Shown here: piece by piece, positions 35,901-47,100 of the stretch
How the letters are laid out: the number at the start of each line of letters is the position of its first letter
How positions within the stretch are numbered: position 1 is the stretch's first letter
Assembly: GCF_051020765.1 (NCBI RefSeq)
Contig: NW_027469170.1
Coordinates: forward strand, 248,001-312,000
DNA: 64,000 nt
From: Lasioglossum baleicum
Lineage: Eukaryota; Arthropoda; Insecta; Hymenoptera; Halictidae
Direction of reading: 5' to 3'
Translations under genes and position numbers: made by a program
Notes under the pieces: model-generated
What the model was told of the DNA's origin: nothing
Seen by the model: the letters and a program-made list of their open reading frames with translations, nothing else
Databases searched by the model: none

Positions 35901-37192
35901 CGTATGCGCATCCCACAAAACCTCGCACGTGTTTTTACTCGACTAGCCTGCGGGATGCATCCTCTCGCACGTGTTTTTACTCGACTAGCCTGCGGGATGT
36001 ATCCTCTCGCACGTGTTTTTGCTCGGCTAGCCTGCGGGATGCATCCTCTCGCACGTGTTTTTGCTCGACTAGCCATGCGCATCCCAAAAAACCTGCGCAT
36101 GCGCATCCCAAAAAATCTGCGCATGCGCATCCCACAAAACCTGCGCATGCGCATCCCACAAAACCTCGCACGTGTTTGTGCTCGACTAGCCTGCGGGATG
36201 CATCCTTTCGCACGTGTTTTTACTCGACTAGCCTGCGGGATGCATCCTTTCGCACGTGTTTTTACTCGACTAGCCTGCGGGATGTATCCTCTCGCACGTG
36301 TTTTTGCTCGACTAGCCTGCGGGATGCATCCTCTCGCACGTGTTTGTGCTCGACTAGCCTGCGGGATGCATCCTCTCGCACGTGTTTTTACTCGACTAGC
36401 CTGCGGGATGCATCCTCTCGCACGTGTTTTTGCTCGACTAGCCTGCGGGATGCATCCTCTCGCACGTGTTTTTGCTCGACTAGCCTGCGGGATGCATCCT
36501 CTCGCACGTGTTTTTACTCGACTAGCCTGCGGGATGCATCCTCTCGCACGTGTTTTTACTCGACTACCCTGCGGGATGCATCCTCTCGCACGTGTTTTTG
36601 CTCGACTAGCCATGCGCATCCCAAAAAACCTGCGCATGCGCATCCCAAAAAACCTGCGCATGCGCATCCCAAAAAACCTGCGCATGCGCATCCCACAAAA
36701 CCTGCGTATGCGCATCCCACAAAACCTCGCACGTGTTTTTACTCGACTAGCCTGCGGGATGCATCCTCTCGCACGTGTTTTTACTCGACTAGCCTGCGGG
36801 ATGTATCCTCTCGCACGTGTTTTTGCTCGGCTAGCCTGCGGGATGCATCCTCTCGCACGTGTTTTTGCTCGACTAGCCATGCGCATCCCAAAAAACCTGC
36901 GCATGCGCATCCCAAAAAACCTGCGCATGCGCATCCCACAAAACCTCGCACGTGTTTTTACTCGACTAGCCTGCGGGATGCATCCTCTCGCACGTGTTTT
37001 TACTCGACTAGCCAGCGGGATGCATCCTCTCGCACGTGTTTTTACTCGACTAGCCTGCGGGATGCATCCTCTCGCACGTGTTTTTACTCGACTAGCCTGC
37101 GGGATGCATCGTCTCGCACGTGTTTTTACTCGACTAGCCTGCGGGATGCATCCTCTCGCACGTGTTTTTGCTCGACTAGCCATGCGCATCCC

Positions 37193-37199
37193 AAAAAAA
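37193..37199. other. Single-base insertion tag (A7), copy 4
   Basis: The same lesion lies 9,938 bp after copy 2, showing that the second 10-kb unit is 144 bp shorter over this interval. Confidence 0.95.
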
Positions 37200-39644
37200 C
37201 CTGCGGATGCGCATCCCAAAAAATCTGCGCATGCGCATCCCACAAAACCTGCGCATGCGCATCCCACAAAACCTCGCACGTGTTTGTGCTCGACTAGCCT
37301 GCGGGATGCATCCTTTCGCACGTGTTTTTACTCGACTAGCCTGCGGGATGCATCCTCTCGCACGTGTTTTTACTCGACTAGCCTGCGGGATGCATCCTCT
37401 CGCACGTGTTTTCACTCGACTAGCCTGCGGGATGCATCCTCTCGCACGTGTTTTGACTCGACTACCCTGCGGGATGCATCCTCTCGCACGTGTTTTTGCT
37501 CGACTAGCCATGCGCATCCCAAAAAACCTGCGCATGCGCATCCCAAAAAACCTGCGCATGCGCATCCCAAAAAACCTGCGCATGCGCATCCCACATAACC
37601 TGCGTATGCGCATCCCACAAAACCTCGCACGTGTTTTTACTCGACTAGCCTGCGGGATGCATCCTCTCGCACGTGTTTTTACTCGACTAGCCTGCGGGAT
37701 GCATCGTCTCGCACGTGTTTTTACTCGACTAGCCTGCGGGATGCATCCTCTCGCACGTGTTTGTGCTCGACTAGCCTGCGGGATGCATCCTCTCGCACGT
37801 GTTTTTACTCGACTAGCCTGCGGGATGCATCCTCTCGCACGTGTTTTTGCTCGACTAGCCTGCGGGATGCATCCTCTCGCACGTGTTTTTGCTCGACTAG
37901 CCTGCGGGATGCATCCTCTCGCACGTGTTTTTACTCGACTAGCCTGCGGGATGCATCCTCTCGCACGTGTTTTTACTCGAATACCCTGCGGGATGCATCC
38001 TCTCGCACGTGTTTTTGCTCGACTAGCCATGCGCATCCCAAAAAACCTGCGCATGCGCATCCCAAAAAATCTGCGCATGCGCATCCCACAAAACCTCGCA
38101 CGTGTTTGTGCTCGACTAGCCTGCGGGATGCATCCTTTCGCACGTGTTTTTACTCGACTAGCCTGCGGGATGCATCCTCCCGCACGTGTTTTTACTCGAC
38201 TAGCCTGCGGGATGCATCCTCTCGCACGTGTTTTTGCTCGACTAGCCTGCGGGATGCATCCTCTCGCACGTGTTTTTGCTCGACTAGCCTGCGGGATGCA
38301 TCCTCTCGCACGTGTTTTTACTCGACTAGCCTGCGGGATGCATCCTCTCGCACGTGTTTTTGCTCGACTAGCCTGCGGGATGCATCCTCTCGCACGTGTT
38401 TTTGCTCGACTAGACATGCGCATCCCAAAAAATCTGCGCATGCGCATCCCACAAAACCTCGCACGTGTTTGTGCTCGACTAGCCTGCGGGATGCATCCTC
38501 TCGCACATGTTTTTGCTCGACTAGCCTGCGGGATGCATCCTCTCGCACGTGTTTTTGCTCGACTAGCCATGCGCATCCCAAAAAACCTGCGCATGCGCAT
38601 CCCAAAAAATCTGCGCATGCGCATCCCACAAAACCTGCGCATGCGCATCCCACAAAACCTCGCACGTGTTTGTGCTCGACTAGCCTGCGGGATGCATCCT
38701 TTCGCACGTGTTTTTACTCGACTAGCCTGCGGGATGTATCCTCTCGCACGTGTTTTTGCTCGACTAGCCTGCGGGATGCATCCTCTCGCACGTGTTTGTG
38801 CTCGACTAGCCTGCGGGATGCATCCTCTCGCACGTGTTTTTACTCGACTAGCCTGCGGGATGCATCCTCTCGCACGTGTTTTTGCTCGACTAGCCTGCGG
38901 GATGCATCCTCTCGCACGTGTTTTTGCTCGACTAGCCTGCGGGATGCATCCTCTCGCACGTGTTTTTACTCGACTAGCCTGCGGGATGCATCCTCTCGCA
39001 CGTGTTTTTACTCGACTACCCTGCGGGATGCATCCTCTCGCACGTGTTTTTGCTCGACTAGCCATGCGCATCCCAAAAAACCTGCGCATGCGCATCCCAA
39101 AAAACCTGCGCATGCGCATCCCAAAAAACCTGCGCATGCGCATCCCACAAAACCTGCGTATGCGCATCCCACAAAACCTCGCACGTGTTTTTACTCGACT
39201 AGCCTGCGGGATGCATCCTCTCGCACGTGTTTTTACTCGACTAGCCTGCGGGATGTATCCTCTCGCACGTGTTTTTGCTCGGCTAGCCTGCGGGATGCAT
39301 CCTCTCGCACGTGTTTTTGCTCGACTAGCCATGCGCATCCCAAAAAACCTGCGCATGCGCATCCCAAAAAACCTGCGCATGCGCATCCCACAAAACCTCG
39401 CACGTGTTTTTACTCGACTAGCCTGCGGGATGCATCCTCTCGCACGTGTTTTTACTCGACTAGCCAGCGGGATGCATCCTCTCGCACGTGTTTTTACTCG
39501 ACTAGCCTGCGGGATGCATCCTCTCGCACGTGTTTTTACTCGACTAGCCTGCGGGATGCATCGTCTCGCACGTGTTTTTACTCGACTAGCCTGCGGGATG
39601 CATCCTCTCGCACGTGTTTTTGCTCGACTAGCCATGCGCATCCC

Positions 39645-39651
39645 AAAAAAA
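39645..39651. other. Single-base insertion tag (A7), copy 5
   Basis: The same lesion lies 2,452 bp after copy 4, inside the 2,452-bp offset pair. No further copies were seen downstream of this point. Confidence 0.95.
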
Positions 39652-40884
39652 CCTGCGGATGCGCATCCCAAAAAATCTGCGCATGCGCATCCCACAAAAC
39701 CTGCGCATGCGCATCCCACAAAACCTCGCACGTGTTTGTGCTCGACTAGCCTGCGGGATGCATCCTTTCGCACGTGTTTTTACTCGACTAGCCTGCGGGA
39801 TGCATCCTCTCGCACGTGTTTTTGCTCGACTAGCCTGCGGGATGCATCCTCTCGCACGTGTTTTCACTCGACTAGCCTGCGGGATGCATCCTCTCGCACG
39901 TGTTTTGACTCGACTACCCTGCGGGATGCATCCTCTCGCACGTGTTTTTGCTCGACTAGCCATGCGCATCCCAAAAAACCTGCGCATGCGCATCCCAAAA
40001 AACCTGCGCATGCGCATCCCAAAAAACCTGCGCATGCGCATCCCACATAACCTGCGTATGCGCATCCCACAAAACCTCGCACGTGTTTTTACTCGACTAG
40101 CCTGCGGGATGCATCCTCTCGCACGTGTTTTTACTCGACTAGCCTGCGGGATGCATCGTCTCGCACGTGTTTTTACTCGACTAGCCTGCGGGATGCATCC
40201 TCTCGCACGTGTTTGTGCTCGACTAGCCTGCGGGATGCATCCTCTCGCACGTGTTTTTACTCGACTAGCCTGCGGGATGCATCCTCTCGCACGTGTTTTT
40301 GCTCGACTAGCCTGCGGGATGCATCCTCTCGCACGTGTTTTTGCTCGACTAGCCTGCGGGATGCATCCTCTCGCACGTGTTTTTACTCGACTAGCCTGCG
40401 GGATGCATCCTCTCGCACGTGTTTTTACTCGAATACCCTGCGGGATGCATCCTCTCGCACGTGTTTTTGCTCGACTAGCCATGCGCATCCCAAAAAACCT
40501 GCGCATGCGCATCCCAAAAAATCTGCGCATGCGCATCCCACAAAACCTCGCACGTGTTTGTGCTCGACTAGCCTGCGGGATGCATCCTTTCGCACGTGTT
40601 TTTACTCGACTAGCCTGCGGGATGCATCCTCCCGCACGTGTTTTTACTCGACTAGCCTGCGGGATGCATCCTCTCGCACGTGTTTTTGCTCGACTAGCCT
40701 GCGGGATGCATCCTCTCGCACGTGTTTTTGCTCGACTAGCCTGCGGGATGCATCCTCTCGCACGTGTTTTTACTCGACTAGCCTGCGGGATGCATCCTCT
40801 CGCACGTGTTTTTGCTCGACTAGCCTGCGGGATGCATCCTCTCGCACGTGTTTTTGCTCGACTAGACATGCGCATCCCAAAAAA

Positions 40885-43800
40885 CCTGCGCATGCGCATC
40901 CCACAAAACCTCGCACGTGTTTTTACTCGACTAGCCTGCGGGATGCATCCTCTCGCACGTGTTTTTACTCGACTAGCCTGCGGGATGCATCCTCTCGCAC
41001 GTGTTTTTACTCGACTAGCCTGCGGGATGCATCCTCTCGCACGTGTTTTTGCTCGACTAGCCATGCGCATCCCAAAAAACCTGCGCATGCGCATCCCACA
41101 AAACCTGCGCATGCGCATCCCACAAAACCTCGCACGTGTTTTTACTCGACTAGCCTGCGGGATGCATCCTCTCGCACGTGTTTTTGCTCGGCTAGCCTGC
41201 GGGATGCATCCTCTCGCACGTGTTTTTGCTCGACTACCCATGCGCATCCCAAAAAACCTGCGCATGCGCATCCCAAAAAACCTGCGCATGCGCATCCCAC
41301 AAAACCTGCGCATGCGCATCCCACAAAACCTCGCACGTGTTTTTCTCGACTAGCCTGCGGGATGCATCCTCTCGCACGTGTTTTTGCTCGACTAGCCATG
41401 CGCATCCCAAAAAACCTGCGCATGCGCATCCCAAAAAATCTGCGCATGCGCATCCCACAAAACCTCGCACGTGTTTGTGCTCGACTAGCCTGCGGGATGC
41501 ATCCTTTCGCACGTGTTTTTACTCGACTAGCCTGCGGGATGCATCCTCTCGCACGTGTTTTTGCTCGACTAGCCTGCGGGATGCATCCTCTCGCACGTGT
41601 TTGTGCTCGACTAGCCAGCGGGATGCATCGTCTCGCACGTGTTTTTACTCGACTAGCCTGCGGGATGCATCCTCTCGCATGTGTTTTTGCTCGACTAGCC
41701 TGCGGGATGCATCCTCTCGCACGTGTTTTTGCTCGACTAGCCTGCGGGATGCATCCTCTCGCACGTGTTTTTGCTCGACTAGCCATGCGCATCCCAAAAA
41801 ACCTGCGCATGCGCATCCCAAAAAATCTGCGCATGCGCATCCCACAAAACCTGCGCATGCGCATCCCACAAAACCTCGCACGTGTTTGTGCTCGACTAGC
41901 CTGCGGGATGCATCCTTTCGCACGTGTTTTTACTCGACTAGCCTGCGGGATGCATCCTCTCGCACGTGTTTGTGCTCGACTAGCCTGCGGGATGCATCCT
42001 CTCGCACGTGTTTTTGCTCGACTAGCCATGCGCATCCCAAAAAACCTGCGCATGCGCATCCCAAAAAATCTGCGCATGCGCATCCCACAAAACCTGCGCA
42101 TGCGCATCCCACAAAACCTCGCACGTGTTTGTGCTCGACTAGCCTGCGGGATGCATCCTTTCGCACGTGTTTTTACTCGACTAGCCTGCGGGATGCATCC
42201 TCTCGCACGTGTTTTTGCTCGACTAGCCTGCGGGATGCATCCTCTCGCACGTGTTTGTGCTCGACTAGCCTGCGGGATGCATCCTCTCGCACGTGTTTTT
42301 ACTCGACTAGCCTGCGGGATGCATCCTCTCGCACGTGTTTTTGCTCGACTAGCCTGCGGGATGCATCCTCTCGCACGTGTTTTTGCTCGACTAGCCTGCG
42401 GGATGCATCCTCTCGCACGTGTTTTTGCTCGACTAGCCTGCGGGATGCATCCTCTCGCACGTGTTTTTGCTCGACTAGCCTGCGGGATGCATCCTCTCGC
42501 ACGTGTTTTTACTCGACTAGCCTGCGGGATGCATCCTCTCGCACGTGTTTTTACTCGACTAGCCTGCGGGATGCATCCTCTCGCACGTGTTTTTGCTCGG
42601 CTAGCCTGCGGGATGCATCCTCTCGCACGTGTTTTTGCTCGACTAGCCATGCGCATCCCAAAAAACCTGCGCATGCGCATCCCAAAAAACCTGCGCATGC
42701 GCATCCCACAAAACCTCGCACGTGTTTTTACTCGACTAGCCTGCGGGATGCATCCTCTCGCACGTGTTTTTACTCGACTAGCCTGCGGGATGCATCCTCT
42801 CGCACGTGTTTTTACTCGACTAGCCTGCGGGATGCATCCTCTCGCACGTGTTTTTACTCGACTAGCCTGCGGGATGCATCGTCTCGCACGTGTTTTTACT
42901 CGACTAGCCTGCGGGATGCATCCTCTCGCACGTGTTTTTACTCGACTAGCCTGCGGGATGCATCCTCTCGCACGTGTTTTTGCTCGGCTAGCCTGCGGGA
43001 TGCATCCTCTCGCACGTGTTTTTGCTCGACTAGCCATGCGCATCCCAAAAAACCTGCGCATGCGCATCCCAAAAAACCTGCGCATGCGCATCCCACAAAA
43101 CCTCGCACGTGTTTTTACTCGACTAGCCTGCGGGATGCATCCTCTCGCACGTGTTTTTACTCGACTAGCCTGCGGGATGCATCCTCTCGCACGTGTTTTT
43201 GCTCGACTAGCCATGCGCATCCCAAAAAACCTGCGCATGCGCATCCCAAAAAATCTGCGCATGCGCATCCCACAAAACCTGCGCATGCGCATCCCACAAA
43301 ACCTCGCACGTGTTTGTGCTCGACTAGCCTGCGGGATGCATCCTTTCGCACGTGTTTTTACTCGACTAGCCTGCGGGATGCATCCTCTCGCACGTGTTTT
43401 TGCTCGACTAGCCTGCGGGATGCATCCTCTCGCACGTGTTTGTGCTCGACTAGCCTGCGGGATGCATCCTCTCGCACGTGTTTTTACTCGACTAGCCTGC
43501 GGGATGCATCCTCTCGCACGTGTTTTTGCTCGACTAGCCTGCGGGATGCATCCTCTCGCACGTGTTTTTGCTCGACTAGCCATGCGCATCCCAAAAAACC
43601 TGCGCATGCGCATCCCAAAAAACCTGCGCATGCGCATCCCACAAAACCTCGCACGTGTTTTTACTCGACTAGCCTGCGGGATGCATCCTCTCGCACGTGT
43701 TTTTACTCGACTAGCCTGCGGGATGCATCCTCTCGCACGTGTTTTTACTCGACTAGCCTGCGGGATGCATCGTCTCGCACGTGTTTTTACTCGACTAGCC

Positions 43801-44160
43801 TGCGGGATGCATCCTCTCGCACGTGTTTTTGCTCGACTAGCCATGCGCATCCCAAAAAACCTGCGCATGCGCATCCCAAAAAATCTGCGCATGCGCATCC
43901 CACAAAACCTGCGCATGCGCATCCCACAAAACCTCGCACGTGTTTGTGCTCGACTAGCCTGCGGGATGCATCCTTTCGCACGTGTTTTTACTCGACTAGC
44001 CTGCGGGATGCATCCTCTCGCACGTGTTTTTGCTCGACTAGCCTGCGGGATGCATCCTCCCGCACGTGTTTTTACTCGACTAGCCTGCGGGATGCATCCT
44101 CTCGCACGTGTTTTTGCTCGACTAGCCTGCGGGATGCATCCTCTCGCACGTGTTTTTGCT
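40885..44160. repeat. Array segment holding a dispersed copy of the 9-10.6 kb region
   Basis: About 41.14-42.2 kb recovers the order found at 9.28-10.39 kb, including GCTCGGCTAGCC, TACCCATGCGC, the T5 deletion tag, CCAGCGGG and CATGTG (41678, partner 9902). From 42140 to 42643 there are twelve long monomers in a row. After that the segment has short repeats of a block carrying GCTCGGCTAGCC (about 42597 and 42983). CATCCTCCCGC recurs near 44055. The direct neighbours of the dispersed copy differ from those at 9 kb, so it was moved or exchanged over about 30 kb, or is left over from a larger duplication. Confidence 0.8.
41340..41350. other. Single-base deletion tag, dispersed fourth copy
   Basis: The lesion is the same as at 7861, 9480 and 11603 but nearly 30 kb downstream of the third. 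The two long monomers that follow the tag in the other copies are missing here: the offset to the 9.5-kb copy is 31,860 before the tag and 31,776 after it, a difference of 84 bp, exactly 2x42. Confidence 0.94.
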
Positions 44161-47100
44161 CGACTAGCCTGCGGGATGCATCCTCTCGCACGTGTTTTTA
44201 CTCGACTAGCCTGCGGGATGCATCCTCTCGCACGTGTTTTTGCTCGACTAGCCTGCGGGATGCATCCTCTCGCACGTGTTTTTGCTCGACTAGACATGCG
44301 CATCCCAAAAAACCTGCGCATGCGCATCCCAAAAAACCTGCGCATGCGCATCCCACAAAACCTCGCACGTGTTTTTACTCGACTAGCCTGCGGGATGCAT
44401 CCTCTCGCACGTGTTTTTACTCGACTAGCCTGCGGGATGCATCCTCTCGCACGTGTTTCTACTCGACTAGCCTGCGGGATGCATCCTCTCGCACGTGTTT
44501 TTACTCGACTAGCCTGCGGGATGCATCCTCTCGCACGTGTTTTTGCTAGACTAGCCATGCGCATCCCAAAAAACCTGCGCATGCGCATCCCAAAAAACCT
44601 GCGCATGCGCATCCCACAAAACCTGCGTATGCGCATCCCACAAAACCTCGCACGTGTTTTTACTCGACTAGCCTGCGGGATGCATCCTCTCGCACGTGTT
44701 TTTACTCGACTAGCCTGCGGGATGCATCGTCTCGCACGTGTTTTTACTCGACTAGCCTGCGGGATGCATCCTCTCGCACGTGTTTGTGCTCGACTAGCCT
44801 GCGGGATGCATCCTCTCGCACGTGTTTTTACTCGACTAGCCTGCGGGATGCATCCTCTCGCACGTGTTTTTGCTCGACTAGCCTGCGGGATGCATCCTCT
44901 CGCACGTGTTTTTGCTCGACTAGCCTGCGGGATGCATCCTCTCGCACGTGTTTTTACTCGACTACCCTGCGGGATGCATCCTCTCGCACGTGTTTTTGCT
45001 CGACTAGCCATGCGCATCCCAAAAAACCTGCGCATGCGCATCCCAAAAAACCTGCGCATGCGCACCCCAAAAAATCTGCGTATGCGCATCCCACAAAACC
45101 TGCGCATGCGCATCCCACAAAACCTCGCACGTGTTTGTGCTCGACTAGCCTGCGGGATGCATCCTTTCGCACGTGTTTTTACTCGACTAGCCTGCGGGAT
45201 GCATCCTCTCGCACGTGTTTGTGCTCGACTAGCCTGCGGGATGCATCCTCTCGCACGTGTTTTTGCTCGACTAGCCTGCGGGATGCATCCTCTCGCACGT
45301 GTTTTTACTCGACTAGCCTGCGGGATGCATCCTCTCGCACGTGTTTTTGCTCGACTAGCCTGCGGGATGCATCCTCTCGCTCGTGTTTTTGCTCGACTAG
45401 CCATGCGCATCCCAAAAAACCTGCGCATGCGCATCCCAAAAAACCTGCGCATGCGCATCCCAAAAAATCTGCGCATGCGCATCCCACAAAACCTGCGCAT
45501 GCGCATCCCACAAAACCTCGCACGTGTTTGTGCTCGACTAGCCTGCGGGATGCATCCTTTCGCACGTGTTTTTACTCGACTAGCCTGCGGGATGCATCCT
45601 CTCGCACGTGTTTTTGCTCTACTAGCCATGCGCATCCCAAAAAACCTGCGCATGCGCATCCCAAAAAATCTGCGCATGCGCATCCCACAAAACCTGCGCA
45701 TGCGCATCCCACAAAACCTCGCACGTGTTTGTGCTCGACTAGCCTGCGGGATGCATCCTGTCGCACGTGTTTTTACTCGACTAGCCTGCGGGATGCATCC
45801 TCTCGCACGTGTTTTTACTCGACTAGCCTGCGGGATGCATCCTCTCGCACGTGTTTTTGCTCGACTAGCCTGCGGGATGCATCCTCTCGCACGTGTTTTT
45901 GCTCGACTAGACATGCGCATCCCAAAAAACCTGCGCATGCGCATCCCAAAAAACCTGCGCATGCGCATCCCACAAAACCTCGCACGTGTTTTTACTCGAC
46001 TAGCCTGCGGGATGCATCCTCTCGCACGTGTTTTTACTCGACTAGCCTGCGGGATGCATCCTCTCGCACGTGTTTCTACTCGACTAGCCTGCGGGATGCA
46101 TCCTCTCGCACGTGTTTTTACTCGACTAGCCTGCGGGATGCATCCTCTCGCACGTGTTTTTGCTCGACTAGCCATGCGCATCCCAAAAAACCTGCGCATG
46201 CGCATCCCAAAAAACCTGCGCATGCGCATCCCACAAAACCTGCGTATGCGCATCCCACAAAACCTCGCACGTGTTTTTACTCGACTAGCCTGCGGGATGC
46301 ATCCTCTCGCACGTGTTTTTACTCGACTAGCCTGCGGGATGCATCGTCTCGCACGTGTTTTTACTCGACTAGCCTGCGGGATGCATCCTCTCGCACGTGT
46401 TTGTGCTCGACTAGCCTGCGGGATGCATCCTCTCGCACGTGTTTTTACTCGACTAGCCTGCGGGATGCATCCTCTCGCACGTGTTTTTGCTCGACTAGCC
46501 TGCGGGATGCATCCTCTCGCACGTGTTTTTGCTCGACTAGCCTGCGGGATGCATCCTCTCGCACGTGTTTTTACTCGACTACCCTGCGGGATGCATCCTC
46601 TCGCACGTGTTTTTGCTCGACTAGCCATGCGCATCCCAAAAAACCTGCGCATGCGCATCCCAAAAAACCTGCGCATGCGCACCCCAAAAAATCTGCGTAT
46701 GCGCATCCCACAAAACCTGCGCATGCGCATCCCACAAAACCTCGCACGTGTTTGTGCTCGACTAGCCTGCGGGATGCATCCTTTCGCACGTGTTTTTACT
46801 CGACTAGCCTGCGGGATGCATCCTCTCGCACGTGTTTGTGCTCGACTAGCCTGCGGGATGCATCCTCTCGCACGTGTTTTTGCTCGACTAGCCTGCGGGA
46901 TGCATCCTCTCGCACGTGTTTTTACTCGACTAGCCTGCGGGATGCATCCTCTCGCACGTGTTTTTGCTCGACTAGCCTGCGGGATGCATCCTCTCGCTCG
47001 TGTTTTTGCTCGACTAGCCATGCGCATCCCAAAAAACCTGCGCATGCGCATCCCAAAAAACCTGCGCATGCGCATCCCAAAAAATCTGCGCATGCGCATC

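Larger units (their letters stand above)
28322..38210. repeat. 10,082-bp segmental unit, second (mosaic) copy
   Basis: This copy keeps offset 10,082 from its left edge to about 35.39 kb. Then the order of subtypes departs from copy 1 and resumes at offset 9,938 (markers 27255/37193 and 27474/37412), a net loss of 144 bp. At about 28.04/37.97 kb the copies diverge again (GCTCGAC against ACTCGAATACC). The copy is therefore a tandem duplicate later altered by at least one exchange within 35.4-36.3 kb. Confidence 0.8.
36229..40884. repeat. Higher-order pair, offset 2,452 bp
   Basis: The stretch 36229-38432 matches 38681-40884. Shared markers are GGATGTATCC (36284/38736 and 36803/39255), the A7 insertion (37193/39645), CACATAACC in a 24-mer (about 37595/40047), GAATACCCTG (about 37979/40431), CATCCTCCCGC (about 38175/40627) and TAGACATGCGC (38411/40863). 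The two copies end at the same place, where AAAAAATC at 38433 faces AAAAAACC at 40885. About 250 bp between them are not part of the match. Confidence 0.85.

Noticed and set aside
28300..38210. Treating the 10-kb duplication as certainly an assembly error
   Set aside because: The second copy has its own differences (35.4-36.3 kb, offset 9,938, changes at about 37.97 kb) and takes part in a further 2,452-bp duplication, which a simple false duplication would not produce. Read data are still needed to settle it.
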